Source: 66-474 sp036279975
Lineage (GTDB): Bacteria; Pseudomonadota; Gammaproteobacteria; Xanthomonadales; Rhodanobacteraceae
Assembly (NCBI GenBank): GCA_036279975.1
Contig: DASURP010000096.1
Span: 14,650-78,649, forward strand
Reading direction: 5' to 3'
Length of the DNA: 64,000 nt
Below are positions 51,831-60,067 of this stretch, one piece after another. The notes under the pieces were generated by a model, which saw only the letters and a program-made list of their open reading frames with translations, was not told where the DNA came from and did not search any database. The position numbers were made by a program, and so were the translations under genes. The first letter of the stretch is position 1. Every line of letters begins with the position of its first letter.

Positions 51831-52892
51831 TCAACCGGTGATGACGGTGCCGAGCATGTGCCCCACGCCGTAGGTGATGGCGGCGGCCGCGCTGGTGATC
51901 ACGAACTGGCGCACGATCGAGAACGCAAGGTTGCGTCCGGTGAACAGCGAGGTGCCGGTCGCGATCAGGCACAGCCCGGCGAAAGTGGTGACCATGCTCG
52001 CGAGCATCGCGGGCTGCCCGCCCAGGAAGAAATACGGCGTCACCGGAAAGATCGCCCCGAACGCGAAGAAACAGAACGAGGAAACCGCCGCGCTCCACGC
52101 CGAACCCCCGAGTTCGGAGGGATCGACGCCGAGATCCTCGCGCACCAGCGTGTCGAGCGCGGTTCGCGGCGTCTCCGAAAGATGCTCGGCCAGGTGTTCG
52201 GCCTTGGCACGGCCCAGGCCCTTGCCGCGATAGATTCCGGCAATGTGGCGCACGCCCTCCTCGGGCGCGACCGCCAGGCGCTCCGCACGTTCGGTGATCT
52301 GCGCCTGGTAGAACTCGCGCGATGAGTTGACCGACAGCCACTCGCCCAGCGCCATCGAGCACGCGCCGGCCACGAGGCCCGCGAGACCGGCCAGCAGCAC
52401 CGCGTGGTTGCCGGTGTTGGCGCCGGCCATGCCCATCACCAGGCTGACGTTGGACACCAGCCCGTCGTTGGCGCCCAGCACCGAGGCGCGCAGGGTGTTG
52501 CCACCCGCGGCACGATGGCGATGCGCCCGCGCCGGGGCATCGGCCGGCACGAAGTGGTCGCGATGACCGGCGCGGTCGACCGGCGTTTCCAGGTGGTCGG
52601 CGTGCTCCAGCCGCACCACGGTCGGCATCACGAAGCCGGTGCCGAACCATTTCGCCAGCGCCCCCAGTACGCGCACCCGCGTGCGCGGGCGCGGCGCCGG
52701 AACGGCGACGCCGAGCTCGCCCAGGCGCGATTCCCAGAACGCGGCATTGGCTCGCTCACCGTCCGCGATGCGGCGATAGGCGCGCGCGAGGCGCGGCTCG
52801 GCAGCCACGTCAGCCAGCCGCGAGTACAACGCCTCGTTGTCGCGTTCGACGCGCAGGTTCCGGAGGTAGCGGCGGACGCGGGCGTCGCGCAT
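51831..52892 (-). CDS. ferritin-like/VIT1-CCC1 metal transporter
   Basis: A 353-residue protein joining two parts. Residues 1-75 look like half of a rubrerythrin/ferritin-like helix bundle (RVERDNEALYSRLADVAAEP, YRRIADGERANAAFWESRLG) with Glu residues suited to iron. From about 127 the VIT1/CCC1 transporter follows: RASVLGANDGLVSNVSLVMG, GACSMALGEWLSVNSSREF, and three final membrane helices. Related MbfA proteins export iron. It probably moves iron or manganese across the inner membrane. Its ATG directly abuts the stop of the ArsC-like gene. Confidence 0.85.
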   Translation of the reverse strand: MRDARVRRYLRNLRVERDNEALYSRLADVAAEPRLARAYRRIADGERANAAFWESRLGELGVAVPAPRPRTRVRVLGALAKWFGTGFVMPTVVRLEHADHLETPVDRAGHRDHFVPADAPARAHRHRAAGGNTLRASVLGANDGLVSNVSLVMGMAGANTGNHAVLLAGLAGLVAGACSMALGEWLSVNSSREFYQAQITERAERLAVAPEEGVRHIAGIYRGKGLGRAKAEHLAEHLSETPRTALDTLVREDLGVDPSELGGSAWSAAVSSFCFFAFGAIFPVTPYFFLGGQPAMLASMVTTFAGLCLIATGTSLFTGRNLAFSIVRQFVITSAAAAITYGVGHMLGTVITG

Positions 52893-53258
52893 TCAGGCCT
52901 TGCCCGTGAACCGCTGCTTGAAGGCATGGTCACTGAAACCGACCCCCACGCCGCCATCCCCACCCACCACGACCGGTCGCCGGATCAACGCCGGATACTC
53001 CTTCAGCAGCAACGTCCATTCCGGGTCGCTGGCCGGATTCTTGCGCTGCGGCAACAGGTTGCGCCATGTTGTCGATGCCTTGTTGACCAGCTTGTCCCAG
53101 TCGCCAAGCCGGCGCGCCCAGTCCTTCAGCGTCGCCGCAGGAACGGGGTTCGCGCGATAGTCGACGAAGGTGTACGCGATGCCGAACCGGTCCAGCCAGT
53201 TGCGCGCCTTGCGGCAGGTGTCGCAGGTTGGGAGGCCGTAGAGCGTGACTGTTGGCAT
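52893..53258 (-). CDS. ArsC/Spx-family reductase-like protein
   Basis: A 121-residue thioredoxin-fold protein of the ArsC/Spx/YffB group. YGLPTCDTCRKARNWLDRFG places the CxxC pair at about 12-15. KASTTWRNLLPQ and PALIRRPVVVGG (conserved cis-Pro region) follow. YffB-type members near dap genes are annotated as putative reductases; arsenate activity is not implied, because the ArsC catalytic triad is not complete. It lies between dapD and the VIT1 gene, all on the minus strand. Confidence 0.8.
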   Translation of the reverse strand: MPTVTLYGLPTCDTCRKARNWLDRFGIAYTFVDYRANPVPAATLKDWARRLGDWDKLVNKASTTWRNLLPQRKNPASDPEWTLLLKEYPALIRRPVVVGGDGGVGVGFSDHAFKQRFTGKA

Positions 53259-53272
53259 ACGATGAATCTCCG

Positions 53273-53321
53273 TGCAGGAGCGCGCCTGCGCGCGATGGTC
53301 GCCGGCAGGCCGGCTCCTACA
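53273..53321. repeat. inverted pair of REP elements after dapD
   Basis: The arms TGCAGGAGCGCGCCTGCGCG (53273) and GGCAGGCCGGCTCCTACA (ending 53321) face each other and belong to the family seen at 26366-26441. On the minus strand the TAG in TGTAGGAGC is the dapD stop codon. Confidence 0.8.
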
Positions 53322-54135
53322 TTCGCAATAGTTCGTTGATCGAGGTTTTCGCGCGCGTCTTGTCGTCCACGCGCTTGACGATCACCGCGGCGTACAGGCT
53401 GTGCGAACCATCCGCGGCCGGCAACGAACCCGCAACCACCACGCTGCCCGCCGGTACACGCCCGCAGGAAACCTGTTTCGTGGCACGGTCGTAGATGCGC
53501 GTGGACTGGCCGAGATAGACGCCCATCCCCAGCACGCTGCCACGTTCGACGATCACGCCTTCGACCACCTCCGAGCGTGCACCGATGAAACAATCATCCT
53601 CGATGATGGTGGGATTGGCCTGCAGGGGTTCCAGCACGCCGCCGATCCCGACGCCCCCGGACAGGTGCACCCGCGCGCCGACCTGCGCGCACGAACCGAC
53701 CGTGGCCCAGGTATCGACCATCGCGCCGGGACCGACGTTTGCGCCGATGTTCACGTAGCTCGGCATCAGCACGGCATCCTTGCCGATGAAGGCGCCGCGC
53801 CGCACCAGCGCACCCGGCACGACACGCGCACCGGCGGCAGCGAAGGCATTGGCGTCCGCGTCCGCAAACCGCAGCGGTACCTTGTCGAACGCCGCCATCG
53901 GTCCGCCGTCCAGCACGCGCGCGTCATGCACGCGAAAGTACAGCAGAATCGCCTGCTTGATCCACGCATTGACCTTCCAGCCGCCCTGCCCGTCGGGCTC
54001 GGCTACGCGCAGGCGGCCGGCCTCGAGCCGATCGAGCACGCCATCGAGCGCCGGCCGCAACGCGGCAAGATCGGCGCGGGCAAGGTTCGCGCGGTTTTCC
54101 CATGCGGCAGCGACGAGACTTTCATTGGACGGCAT
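53317..54135 (-). CDS. dapD: 2,3,4,5-tetrahydropyridine-2,6-dicarboxylate N-succinyltransferase
   Basis: DapD transfers succinyl from succinyl-CoA to tetrahydrodipicolinate, the step before the aminotransferase and DapE in diaminopimelate synthesis. The 272-residue protein has N-terminal helices, VNAWIKQAILLYFRVHDARV, and a left-handed beta-helix of hexapeptide repeats: VLMPSYVNIGANVGPGAMVD, TWATVGSCAQVGARVHLSGG, VGIGGVLEPLQANPTIIEDD and FIGARSEVVEGVIVERGSVL. The last codons run into a REP element that provides the TAG. It shares the strand with dapE 1.5 kb downstream. Confidence 0.96.
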   Translation of the reverse strand: MPSNESLVAAAWENRANLARADLAALRPALDGVLDRLEAGRLRVAEPDGQGGWKVNAWIKQAILLYFRVHDARVLDGGPMAAFDKVPLRFADADANAFAAAGARVVPGALVRRGAFIGKDAVLMPSYVNIGANVGPGAMVDTWATVGSCAQVGARVHLSGGVGIGGVLEPLQANPTIIEDDCFIGARSEVVEGVIVERGSVLGMGVYLGQSTRIYDRATKQVSCGRVPAGSVVVAGSLPAADGSHSLYAAVIVKRVDDKTRAKTSINELLRM

Positions 54136-54239
54136 GCACGGCTTCCGCTGTGTCGGCTCGACTGCACAGGGTACAGGCAAGCACGCGCGGGCGCCCTGCC
54201 GTAGGCCCGGGCGCCGGCTTCCGGCCCGCTGGTAATGCG

Positions 54240-54848
54240 CTACAGCCGCATGAACGTGTAGCCCTCGTGGCCGTAAACCACGGGGTCGGTGAGGGCGGAC
54301 AGGCTGACGGTGACGCTGGGGTCGATGTCGCTGTCCTTGAGCCCGCGCCCGGCCAGGGCCTGGCTGCAAATCAACAACTGGACACCGGCCTTGCGCAACG
54401 CCCGCAGGACTTCGAGGTTCGGGTTGCCCCGCTTGAATTCCTTGCGGTAATGGGCGTTGTCCAGCGCCGCCAGCGCCGCCTTTTCGTCGAGCAGCGCCAC
54501 GATGTGGACGTGGTCGGCCGGCACCTTGGCGAAACCCATCAGGTTGACCAGGCGCGCGAGGCGATCCAGCGAGGGGAACGTTTTGCCCATGTCCTTGGGC
54601 GTCGACACGACGTCGACGAAGATCTTGTAGTCGGCACCCGGGTCGGGCTGGACGGCCGCATCGGGCCGCGGGTGCACGGCGCCGAACTTCGGGATGACCG
54701 GATACACCCATGTGACTGCGTCACGCGACGCAGGGCCCCCCGAATTGGCCGCGTGGTCGGCGGGGCTGGCCACCGCCACGGACAACGACGCGGCGGACAG
54801 CAACAAGCCAACAGCGAGGTCGAGAACAACTCGTTTGAAGTTCATCAT
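54240..54848 (-). CDS. exported DsrE-family protein
   Basis: A 202-residue protein with a signal peptide (LAVGLLLSAASLSVAVA) and a DsrE/DsrF-like domain. DYKIFVDVVSTPKDMGKTF, LARLVNLMGFAKVPADHVHI and LRALRKAGVQLLICSQALAG are typical; the Cys in LLICSQA is at the position of the conserved sulphur-relay Cys. Periplasmic members are of unknown function. The start MMNFKR has GGAGGAG upstream. It lies between glnD and dapD on the same strand, separated by about 100 bases from each. Confidence 0.78.
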   Translation of the reverse strand: MMNFKRVVLDLAVGLLLSAASLSVAVASPADHAANSGGPASRDAVTWVYPVIPKFGAVHPRPDAAVQPDPGADYKIFVDVVSTPKDMGKTFPSLDRLARLVNLMGFAKVPADHVHIVALLDEKAALAALDNAHYRKEFKRGNPNLEVLRALRKAGVQLLICSQALAGRGLKDSDIDPSVTVSLSALTDPVVYGHEGYTFMRL

Positions 54849-54955
54849 CGCCCACTCCTCCGGCCGCGGGGCGCGGCGTGCGCACGATAGCTTGCTGCCC
54901 CAGCGCGCGCCACGGCCGGGAACCCGCCGGGGCGACCCCGGTGCGCTCGCTGCGG

Positions 54956-57661
54956 TCAGTTCCGGCCCGCTGCAAAAGCTGCAGGCGCGAGATGCTTTTG
55001 CAACGCCTCGCGCAGGGCTTTCTGCAGCGTCGCGTCCAGTGGCGCGTCGTGGCGATCGCTGAGCTCGAAGAAGTCTTCGACCTGGTCCCCGAAGGTCGCG
55101 ATGCGCGCGTCGCGCACGCGCACGCCGACATCGAGGAAAGCCTGCGCGATCGCGACCAGCAGGCCCGGGCGGTCGCTGCAGGTCAGCGCCAGCCGCGTGA
55201 ACGGCTGGCCGTCGTCGCCATGGAAATCGATGCGCGGTGGACGCTGGAAGTGCCGCAGGCGGCGCGTCAGCCCGCGATGCGCGGGGGCGGTGCGCAGGTT
55301 GGCGGCGCCCAGCACGCGCGTCAACGTGGTCCGCAATTCCGCGGTCCGCTCTGAGGGCGCGGGCGCCTGGGTGCCCGCCTCCAGCACGGTGAACGCGTCC
55401 AGCGCACGGCCGTCGCGCGAGGTCATCACCCGCGCCGCCACGACGTCCAGCCGCATCCGGTCGAGCGTCGCGACCACCGCCGCGAACACGCCGTCGCGGT
55501 CGGGCGTGGCCACGAACACTTCGGTGCCGCCACGCACATCCGGGGGTCGCACCGCCACCACGGTCGCAGCGTCGCCGGCCTCCAGCACGGCAGCGACCTG
55601 CCAGGCCAGCACCCCGGGGCGCTGCCGCAACAAGGCGACTTCCGGGAACGCTTCCAGCGCCGCACGTGCGGCCGCGGCGTCGAATCCCTGCGTGGCCAGC
55701 AGCGCGAACGTCTGCTCGCGCGCCTCGCGCACCCGCACCTCGGCGCGCGCGGGGCGCGCCAAGTCGCGCCGCAACACGTAGCGTGCGGCCACGTACAGGT
55801 CTGCCAGCAGGCGATCCTTCCAGGAATTCCAGAGCTTCGGGCTGGTGCCGGTGATGTCGGCGATGGTGAGCAGGTACAGCATGTCGAGGCGGCCCCAGTC
55901 GCCCACCTGCACCGCGAAACGGTGCACGACCTCGGGATCCGCGATGTCCTGGCGCTGTGCGGTGACGCTCATCAGCAAATGCCAGCGCACCAGCCACGCG
56001 ACCTCGGCGGCATCGTCGTCGTCGAGCTCGAGGCTGCGGCAGAACGCGCGTGCCTCGGTCTCGCCCAGTTGCGAATGATCTCCGCCGCGGCCCTTGGCGA
56101 TGTCGTGGAACAGGCCGGCCAGCAGCAGCAATTCGGGCTTCGCCAGGCGCGCGAATGCCTCGCAGGCCAGCGGCAACGCCTCTCGCGTTTCCGGCTGCGC
56201 GTAGCGCGCGACGTTGCGCAGCACGCGCAGGGTGTGTTCGTCCACGGTGTAAACGTGGAACAGGTCGTATTGCATGCGCCCCACCACGCGCGCGAACGGC
56301 GGCAGGATCGCAGCCAGCACGCCGTGCCGGTTCAGGGCGTCCAGCACACGCACCGCATCGGCGCCCCGCCTCAGCAACGCGAGGAATGCCACCAGCACCT
56401 CCGGATTCCGCGACAAGGTGGTGCCGTGCGCCACCAGCGCATGTTCGACCGTGCGCATCGTGGCCGCGGTGATGCCGGTGCAGCCTTCGACCTCGAAGCG
56501 TTTCACGAACACCTCGACCACGCCCGCCGGTGCATGCTGGAGCCAGTCGGGATCGCGCAGCTCGAGGCGGCTGCCGCGCAGCACGAAATTGGCGTCGAGG
56601 TCGCGTGGCGGCGGCAGCGGGTGCAGGTATTCCTGCAGGCGTTCCAGCAGTTGCACCAGCAAACGCTCGGTTGCGCCGGCGGCACGGAAATAATCCTGCA
56701 TGAAGCGTTCGACCGCGGCATTGCCCTCGGTGATGGCGTCCTCGTAGCCCAGGCGCGCAGCCAACGCGCGCTGCCAGTCGAACAGCAGGCGCTCCTCGGC
56801 GCGGCCGGACTCGAGGTGCAGGCCGTAGCGGTCGCGGCGCAGTACCGTGCGCGCTTCGCGCAAGGCGTCGCGCTCACTCCCCTCCAGCAGGCGCGCACGC
56901 ACCAGGCCATCGAGGTCGTCCACGCCGACCAGGCGCTTGCCCAGCCAGCGGATCAGGTCGAGATTGCGCAGCCCGCCGGGTCCGTCCTTGATGTCGGGTT
57001 CGAGGTTGTGGGTGGTGTCGTCGTAACGGGCGTGGCGTTGCGCGCGTTCTTCGAGCTTGGCGGCGAGGTAGGCATCCGGTGGCCACAAGGTGCGATCATC
57101 TTGCAGCGCGCGCATGGCTTCGACGAAATGCACGGCGCCGGCGATCCGGCGTGCATCCAGCAGGCTGGTGAAGACGGCGACGTCGGCGGCTGCCAGCTCG
57201 CGGCATTGCGGCAGCGTGCGCACGGCCTGCCCCGGCTTCAGCCCAACGTCCCAGAGACACGTGAAAAAAGCCTCCAGCGCGCGCGTCAGCGCGACCCCCG
57301 GGCCGGGCTCGTGCAACACCAGCAAATCGACGTCGGAGTACGGAAACAACAAACCGTGCCCGAAGCCGCCCACCGCAAACAATGCCGCGGCATCGGTTTC
57401 TCCCACGTACGCCGACCATGCATGCACGCACACCATGTCCACGACTTGCGCCCGTGCACGCGCCAGCGCGGCCGCGTCAGCGCCCTGCCGGAATGCGCCG
57501 GCCAACGCGCGCCCATGGTCATCCAGCATCTGCCGCAACGCCGCGCGCGCATCGCGCGAGACGCCCGAGCGCGGCAAGGCGGTAGGCAAACGCGGCGACG
57601 ACGGGACTGCGCGGGAGTGTGTCTCATTTACTTGCGACGATGGCATTTGAAGGGCAACCAT
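54956..57661 (-). CDS. glnD: bifunctional [protein-PII] uridylyltransferase/uridylyl-removing enzyme
   Basis: Nitrogen sensor that adds or removes UMP on PII (GlnB/GlnK) in response to glutamine. The 901-residue protein (E. coli 890) has the nucleotidyltransferase motif GGFGHGLLFPYSDVDLLVL with the catalytic Asp pair. It then has DIKDGPGGLRNLDLIRWL, the HD phosphohydrolase LLLAGLFHDIAKGRGGDHSQ, and two C-terminal ACT domains (EVFVATPDRDGVFAAVVATL and LALTCSDRPGLLVAIAQAFL) that bind glutamine. The ATG at 57661 is chosen; an ATG 15 bases later is possible. It ends near DsrE and lies 12 bases after map. Confidence 0.95.
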   Translation of the reverse strand: MVALQMPSSQVNETHSRAVPSSPRLPTALPRSGVSRDARAALRQMLDDHGRALAGAFRQGADAAALARARAQVVDMVCVHAWSAYVGETDAAALFAVGGFGHGLLFPYSDVDLLVLHEPGPGVALTRALEAFFTCLWDVGLKPGQAVRTLPQCRELAAADVAVFTSLLDARRIAGAVHFVEAMRALQDDRTLWPPDAYLAAKLEERAQRHARYDDTTHNLEPDIKDGPGGLRNLDLIRWLGKRLVGVDDLDGLVRARLLEGSERDALREARTVLRRDRYGLHLESGRAEERLLFDWQRALAARLGYEDAITEGNAAVERFMQDYFRAAGATERLLVQLLERLQEYLHPLPPPRDLDANFVLRGSRLELRDPDWLQHAPAGVVEVFVKRFEVEGCTGITAATMRTVEHALVAHGTTLSRNPEVLVAFLALLRRGADAVRVLDALNRHGVLAAILPPFARVVGRMQYDLFHVYTVDEHTLRVLRNVARYAQPETREALPLACEAFARLAKPELLLLAGLFHDIAKGRGGDHSQLGETEARAFCRSLELDDDDAAEVAWLVRWHLLMSVTAQRQDIADPEVVHRFAVQVGDWGRLDMLYLLTIADITGTSPKLWNSWKDRLLADLYVAARYVLRRDLARPARAEVRVREAREQTFALLATQGFDAAAARAALEAFPEVALLRQRPGVLAWQVAAVLEAGDAATVVAVRPPDVRGGTEVFVATPDRDGVFAAVVATLDRMRLDVVAARVMTSRDGRALDAFTVLEAGTQAPAPSERTAELRTTLTRVLGAANLRTAPAHRGLTRRLRHFQRPPRIDFHGDDGQPFTRLALTCSDRPGLLVAIAQAFLDVGVRVRDARIATFGDQVEDFFELSDRHDAPLDATLQKALREALQKHLAPAAFAAGRN

Positions 57662-57673
57662 CAAAGGCCCGTT

Positions 57674-58438
57674 CTAAGCATCCGGCCAAGGCGTGAGAAT
57701 CTCGAACCCATTCCGGGTCACCACGATGGTGTGCTCCCATTGCGCCGACAGCGAATGGTCCTTGGTGACCACGGTCCAGCCGTCCGGCAGGGAGCGGGTT
57801 TGCCGCTTGCCGGCATTGATCATGGGTTCGACGGTAAAGGTCATGCCCTCTTCCAGGCGCATGCCGGTGCCGGCCTTGCCGTAGTGCAGTACCTGCGGAT
57901 CATCGTGGTAGATGCGGCCGATACCGTGCCCGCAGTATTCCTGCACCACCGAGTAGCCCGCCGCTTCGGCATGCTTCTGGATGGCGTGCCCGATGTCTCC
58001 CAGGGTCGCCCCCGGCTGCACCTGCTGGATGCCCAGCATCATCGCTTCGTAAGTCGTGTCCACCAGCCGTTTCGCCAGCACCGACGGTTCGCCGACGAAA
58101 TACATGCGCGAAGTGTCGCCGTGCCAGCCATCCTTGATCACGGTGACATCGCAATTGATGATGTCGCCCTCCTTCAGGACCTTGCCGGGGCTGGGAATGC
58201 CGTGGCAGATCACGTGGTTGACCGAGGTGCACAGCGTCTTCGGGAACCCGCGGTAGCCGACGTTGGCCGGGATCGCGTGCTGCACGTCCACGATGTGGTG
58301 GTAGGCGATATCGTCCAGCTCCTCGGTGGTCACGCCTGGCTTGACGTGCTCCTTGAGGACGGCCAGCACCTCGGCTGCGAGGCGGCCGGCGACCCGCATG
58401 GATTCGATCTCTTCGGGATTTTTTGGAATGGGAGGCAT
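57674..58438 (-). CDS. map: type I methionine aminopeptidase
   Basis: Removes the initiator Met from new proteins. The 254-residue enzyme has the five metal ligands: two Asp in INCDVTVIKDGWHGDTSRMY, His in QEYCGHGIGRIYHD, Glu in MTFTVEPMINAG and Glu in SAQWEHTIVV. The catalytic His is in VNHVICHGIP. The start MPPIPKNPEEIESM is at ATG 58438 with a GGAATGGGAGG-like context on the other strand. It is transcribed divergently from rpsB, across a 544-base region filled with hairpin repeats and the rpsB promoter. Confidence 0.96.
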   Translation of the reverse strand: MPPIPKNPEEIESMRVAGRLAAEVLAVLKEHVKPGVTTEELDDIAYHHIVDVQHAIPANVGYRGFPKTLCTSVNHVICHGIPSPGKVLKEGDIINCDVTVIKDGWHGDTSRMYFVGEPSVLAKRLVDTTYEAMMLGIQQVQPGATLGDIGHAIQKHAEAAGYSVVQEYCGHGIGRIYHDDPQVLHYGKAGTGMRLEEGMTFTVEPMINAGKRQTRSLPDGWTVVTKDHSLSAQWEHTIVVTRNGFEILTPWPDA

Positions 58439-58454
58439 GGGTTTGCACGAGTCC

Positions 58455-58681
58455 GGATTCAGCGGCACGCCAAGCCAACACCCATGGGGCCAGGCTCATC
58501 GATACGTTTGACGCATCCGCTGGAAGTGAGAATTCAGCGGCGCGCCAGGCAGATACCTCTGGTGCCAGGCTTGTCCGGTACGTTTGGCGCATCCGCTGGA
58601 AGCGTGAATTCAGCGGCGCGCCAAGCGGATACCTATAGTGCCAAGTTTGCTCGGTACGCTTGGCGCGTCCGCTGGAATGAG
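58455..58681. repeat. three tandem 75-76 bp hairpin repeats
   Basis: Three copies start at about 58455, 58530 and 58606. Each opens with ATTCAGCGGC-CGCCA and closes with the near reverse complement, TTTGGCGCATCCGCTGGAA or similar, so every unit can fold into one long stem. Copies B and C are most alike. The block lies between map and rpsB and is not a coding sequence: frames through it are broken or mirror the repeat. I know no family name for it. Confidence 0.8.
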
Positions 58682-58722
58682 GATGTAATTATCCACCATT
58701 CGCGCCGGGTCTGCAGCACGGC

Positions 58723-58751
58723 TTGCCTGGAGTCCGCCCGTGCCGTACAAT
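58723..58751 (+). promoter_or_regulatory. rpsB promoter
   Basis: TTGCCT at 58723-58728 and TACAAT at 58746-58751 with a 17-base spacer form a strong sigma-70 promoter. The predicted transcript start is near 58758, leaving a leader of about 225 bases before rpsB. Confidence 0.75.
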
Positions 58752-58757
58752 CTGCCG

Positions 58758-58982
58758 GCTGCGTGAAGACAAAGCCGCCCACGTCGGGCGTCACCGGCGA
58801 ATCCACACGCAGGCCTGCATCCATCGCGATGCACCGGCACCGGGGTCCCCCGCGAGGGGGTCGTTGCCGAGGGGTCTGCGGAAGCCCAACCCCGGAACCA
58901 CGTTTGCCGATACCACGCGGTACCCGCCTTTGGCTGCGGACCGCGGGAAGACAAAAACGGTTCCCATACCGGAGTCACCCCC
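58758..58982 (+). other. long rpsB 5' leader, possible S2 autoregulatory site
   Basis: About 225 untranslated bases with GC-rich hairpins (for example GGGGTCCCCCGCGAGGGGGT near 58842-58861). In E. coli the rpsB leader binds ribosomal protein S2 to repress rpsB-tsf. I cannot confirm the S2 motif by eye. Confidence 0.35.
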
Positions 58983-59831
58983 ATGCCCCAAGTCACCATG
59001 CGCCAGATGCTGGAAGCCGGCGTGCATTTCGGCCACCAGACGCGCTACTGGAACCCCCGCATGGCGCCGTACATCTTCGGCGCCCGCGGCAAGATCCACA
59101 TCATCAACCTCGAAGCGACGGTGCCGAAGTTCACCGACGCGATGAATTACCTCTCGGGCCTCGCCCAGAAACGCCGCACGGTGCTGTTCGTCGGCACCAA
59201 GCGTTCGGCCCGCGATGCGATCGGCGAGGAAGCCCAACGCTGCGGCATGCCCTACGTCAACGCCCGCTGGCTGGGTGGCATGCTGACCAACTTCCGCACG
59301 GTCAAGCAATCGGTCGCACGCCTCAAGGAACTCGAAGCCGCCGAAACCGATGGCACCTTCGACAAGCTGGTCAAGCACGAAGTGCTCAGCTTGCGTCGCG
59401 AACGCGAGAAGCTCGAGAAATCGCTGGGCGGCATCAAGGACATGAAGAACCTGCCGGACGCGCTGTTCGTGATCGACATCGGCCACGAGAACATCGCCGT
59501 GCTGGAAGCCAGGAAGCTCGGCATCCCGGTGGTCGCGGTGGTCGACACCAACTACGACCCGACCTTGGTCGATTACGCCATCCCCGGCAACGACGACGCG
59601 ATCCGCGCCGTGCAGCTGTACGCACGCGCCGCCGCCGACGCGGTGCTGGAAGGCAAGGCTGCAGCGCCGATCCAGGCGCGTGGCAACGACAACGAATTCG
59701 TCGAACTCGACGCCGAGGGCAACCCGGTCCCCGCCAGGGACGAGGAAGGCAGGAAGCCGGCCCGCCGCGCCACGAAGAAGGCCGCGCCGAAACACGACGC
59801 CGATGCCAAGGCAGAACCTGCTGCCGAATGA
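58983..59831 (+). CDS. rpsB: 30S ribosomal protein S2
   Basis: A 282-residue S2 protein of the small ribosomal subunit. The family opening MRQMLEAGVHFGHQTRYWNP and GARGKIHIINLEAT are present, then VLFVGTKRSARDAIGEEAQR, RWLGGMLTNFRTVKQS, PDALFVIDIGHENIAVLEAR and VVAVVDTNYDPTLVDYAIPG. Compared with E. coli (241) it carries about 40 extra C-terminal residues rich in Lys, Ala, Glu and Asp, as is common in xanthomonads. It is followed by a repeat region and tsf. Confidence 0.98.
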   Translation: MPQVTMRQMLEAGVHFGHQTRYWNPRMAPYIFGARGKIHIINLEATVPKFTDAMNYLSGLAQKRRTVLFVGTKRSARDAIGEEAQRCGMPYVNARWLGGMLTNFRTVKQSVARLKELEAAETDGTFDKLVKHEVLSLRREREKLEKSLGGIKDMKNLPDALFVIDIGHENIAVLEARKLGIPVVAVVDTNYDPTLVDYAIPGNDDAIRAVQLYARAAADAVLEGKAAAPIQARGNDNEFVELDAEGNPVPARDEEGRKPARRATKKAAPKHDADAKAEPAAE

Positions 59832-59842
59832 ATTGGTGGCAG

Positions 59843-59870
59843 TGTAACCATGTGCATGTAGCCATGTGCA
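59843..59870 (+). repeat. 14-bp tandem duplication
   Basis: TGTAACCATGTGCA and TGTAGCCATGTGCA stand head to tail just after rpsB, differing at one base. Function unknown; probably a recent slippage duplication. Confidence 0.7.
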
Positions 59871-59884
59871 ACTGACAAACCGTC

Positions 59885-59988
59885 CCTTCTCCCTTTGGGA
59901 GAAGGTGGCGCGAAGCGCGGGATGAGGGTTCGGTTCTCGCGTTGAATCGATCACGCAAGAATCCGTTTCTTGTGCTGTCCGAACCCTC
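59885..59988. repeat. REP-type inverted pair between rpsB and tsf
   Basis: The left part has the stem CCTTCTCCC / GGGAGAAGG, then GCGC-gaa-GCGC, then GAGGGTTCGG. The matching CCGAACCCTC lies at 59979-59988. The layout (two hairpins, then a tail) is that of the repeats after minE, with a different first stem. Confidence 0.65.
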
Positions 59989-60067
59989 GCCCCCGGCCCA
60001 CTCCCGACTCGAGAGGGGTTCAAGCCGCAGTACTGCGGCGCCATGCCGAACACGAAGAGGTAACCCC

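Noticed and set aside
58455..58681. Tandem repeats taken as a CRISPR array
   Set aside because: Units are 75 bases with no unique spacers, each is self-complementary, and no cas genes are present.
55922..59875. A very long plus-strand open frame (over 1300 codons) opposite glnD and map
   Set aside because: It is the mirror of strongly conserved minus-strand genes in GC-rich DNA and continues through repeats and in another frame of rpsB; its composition is not protein-like.
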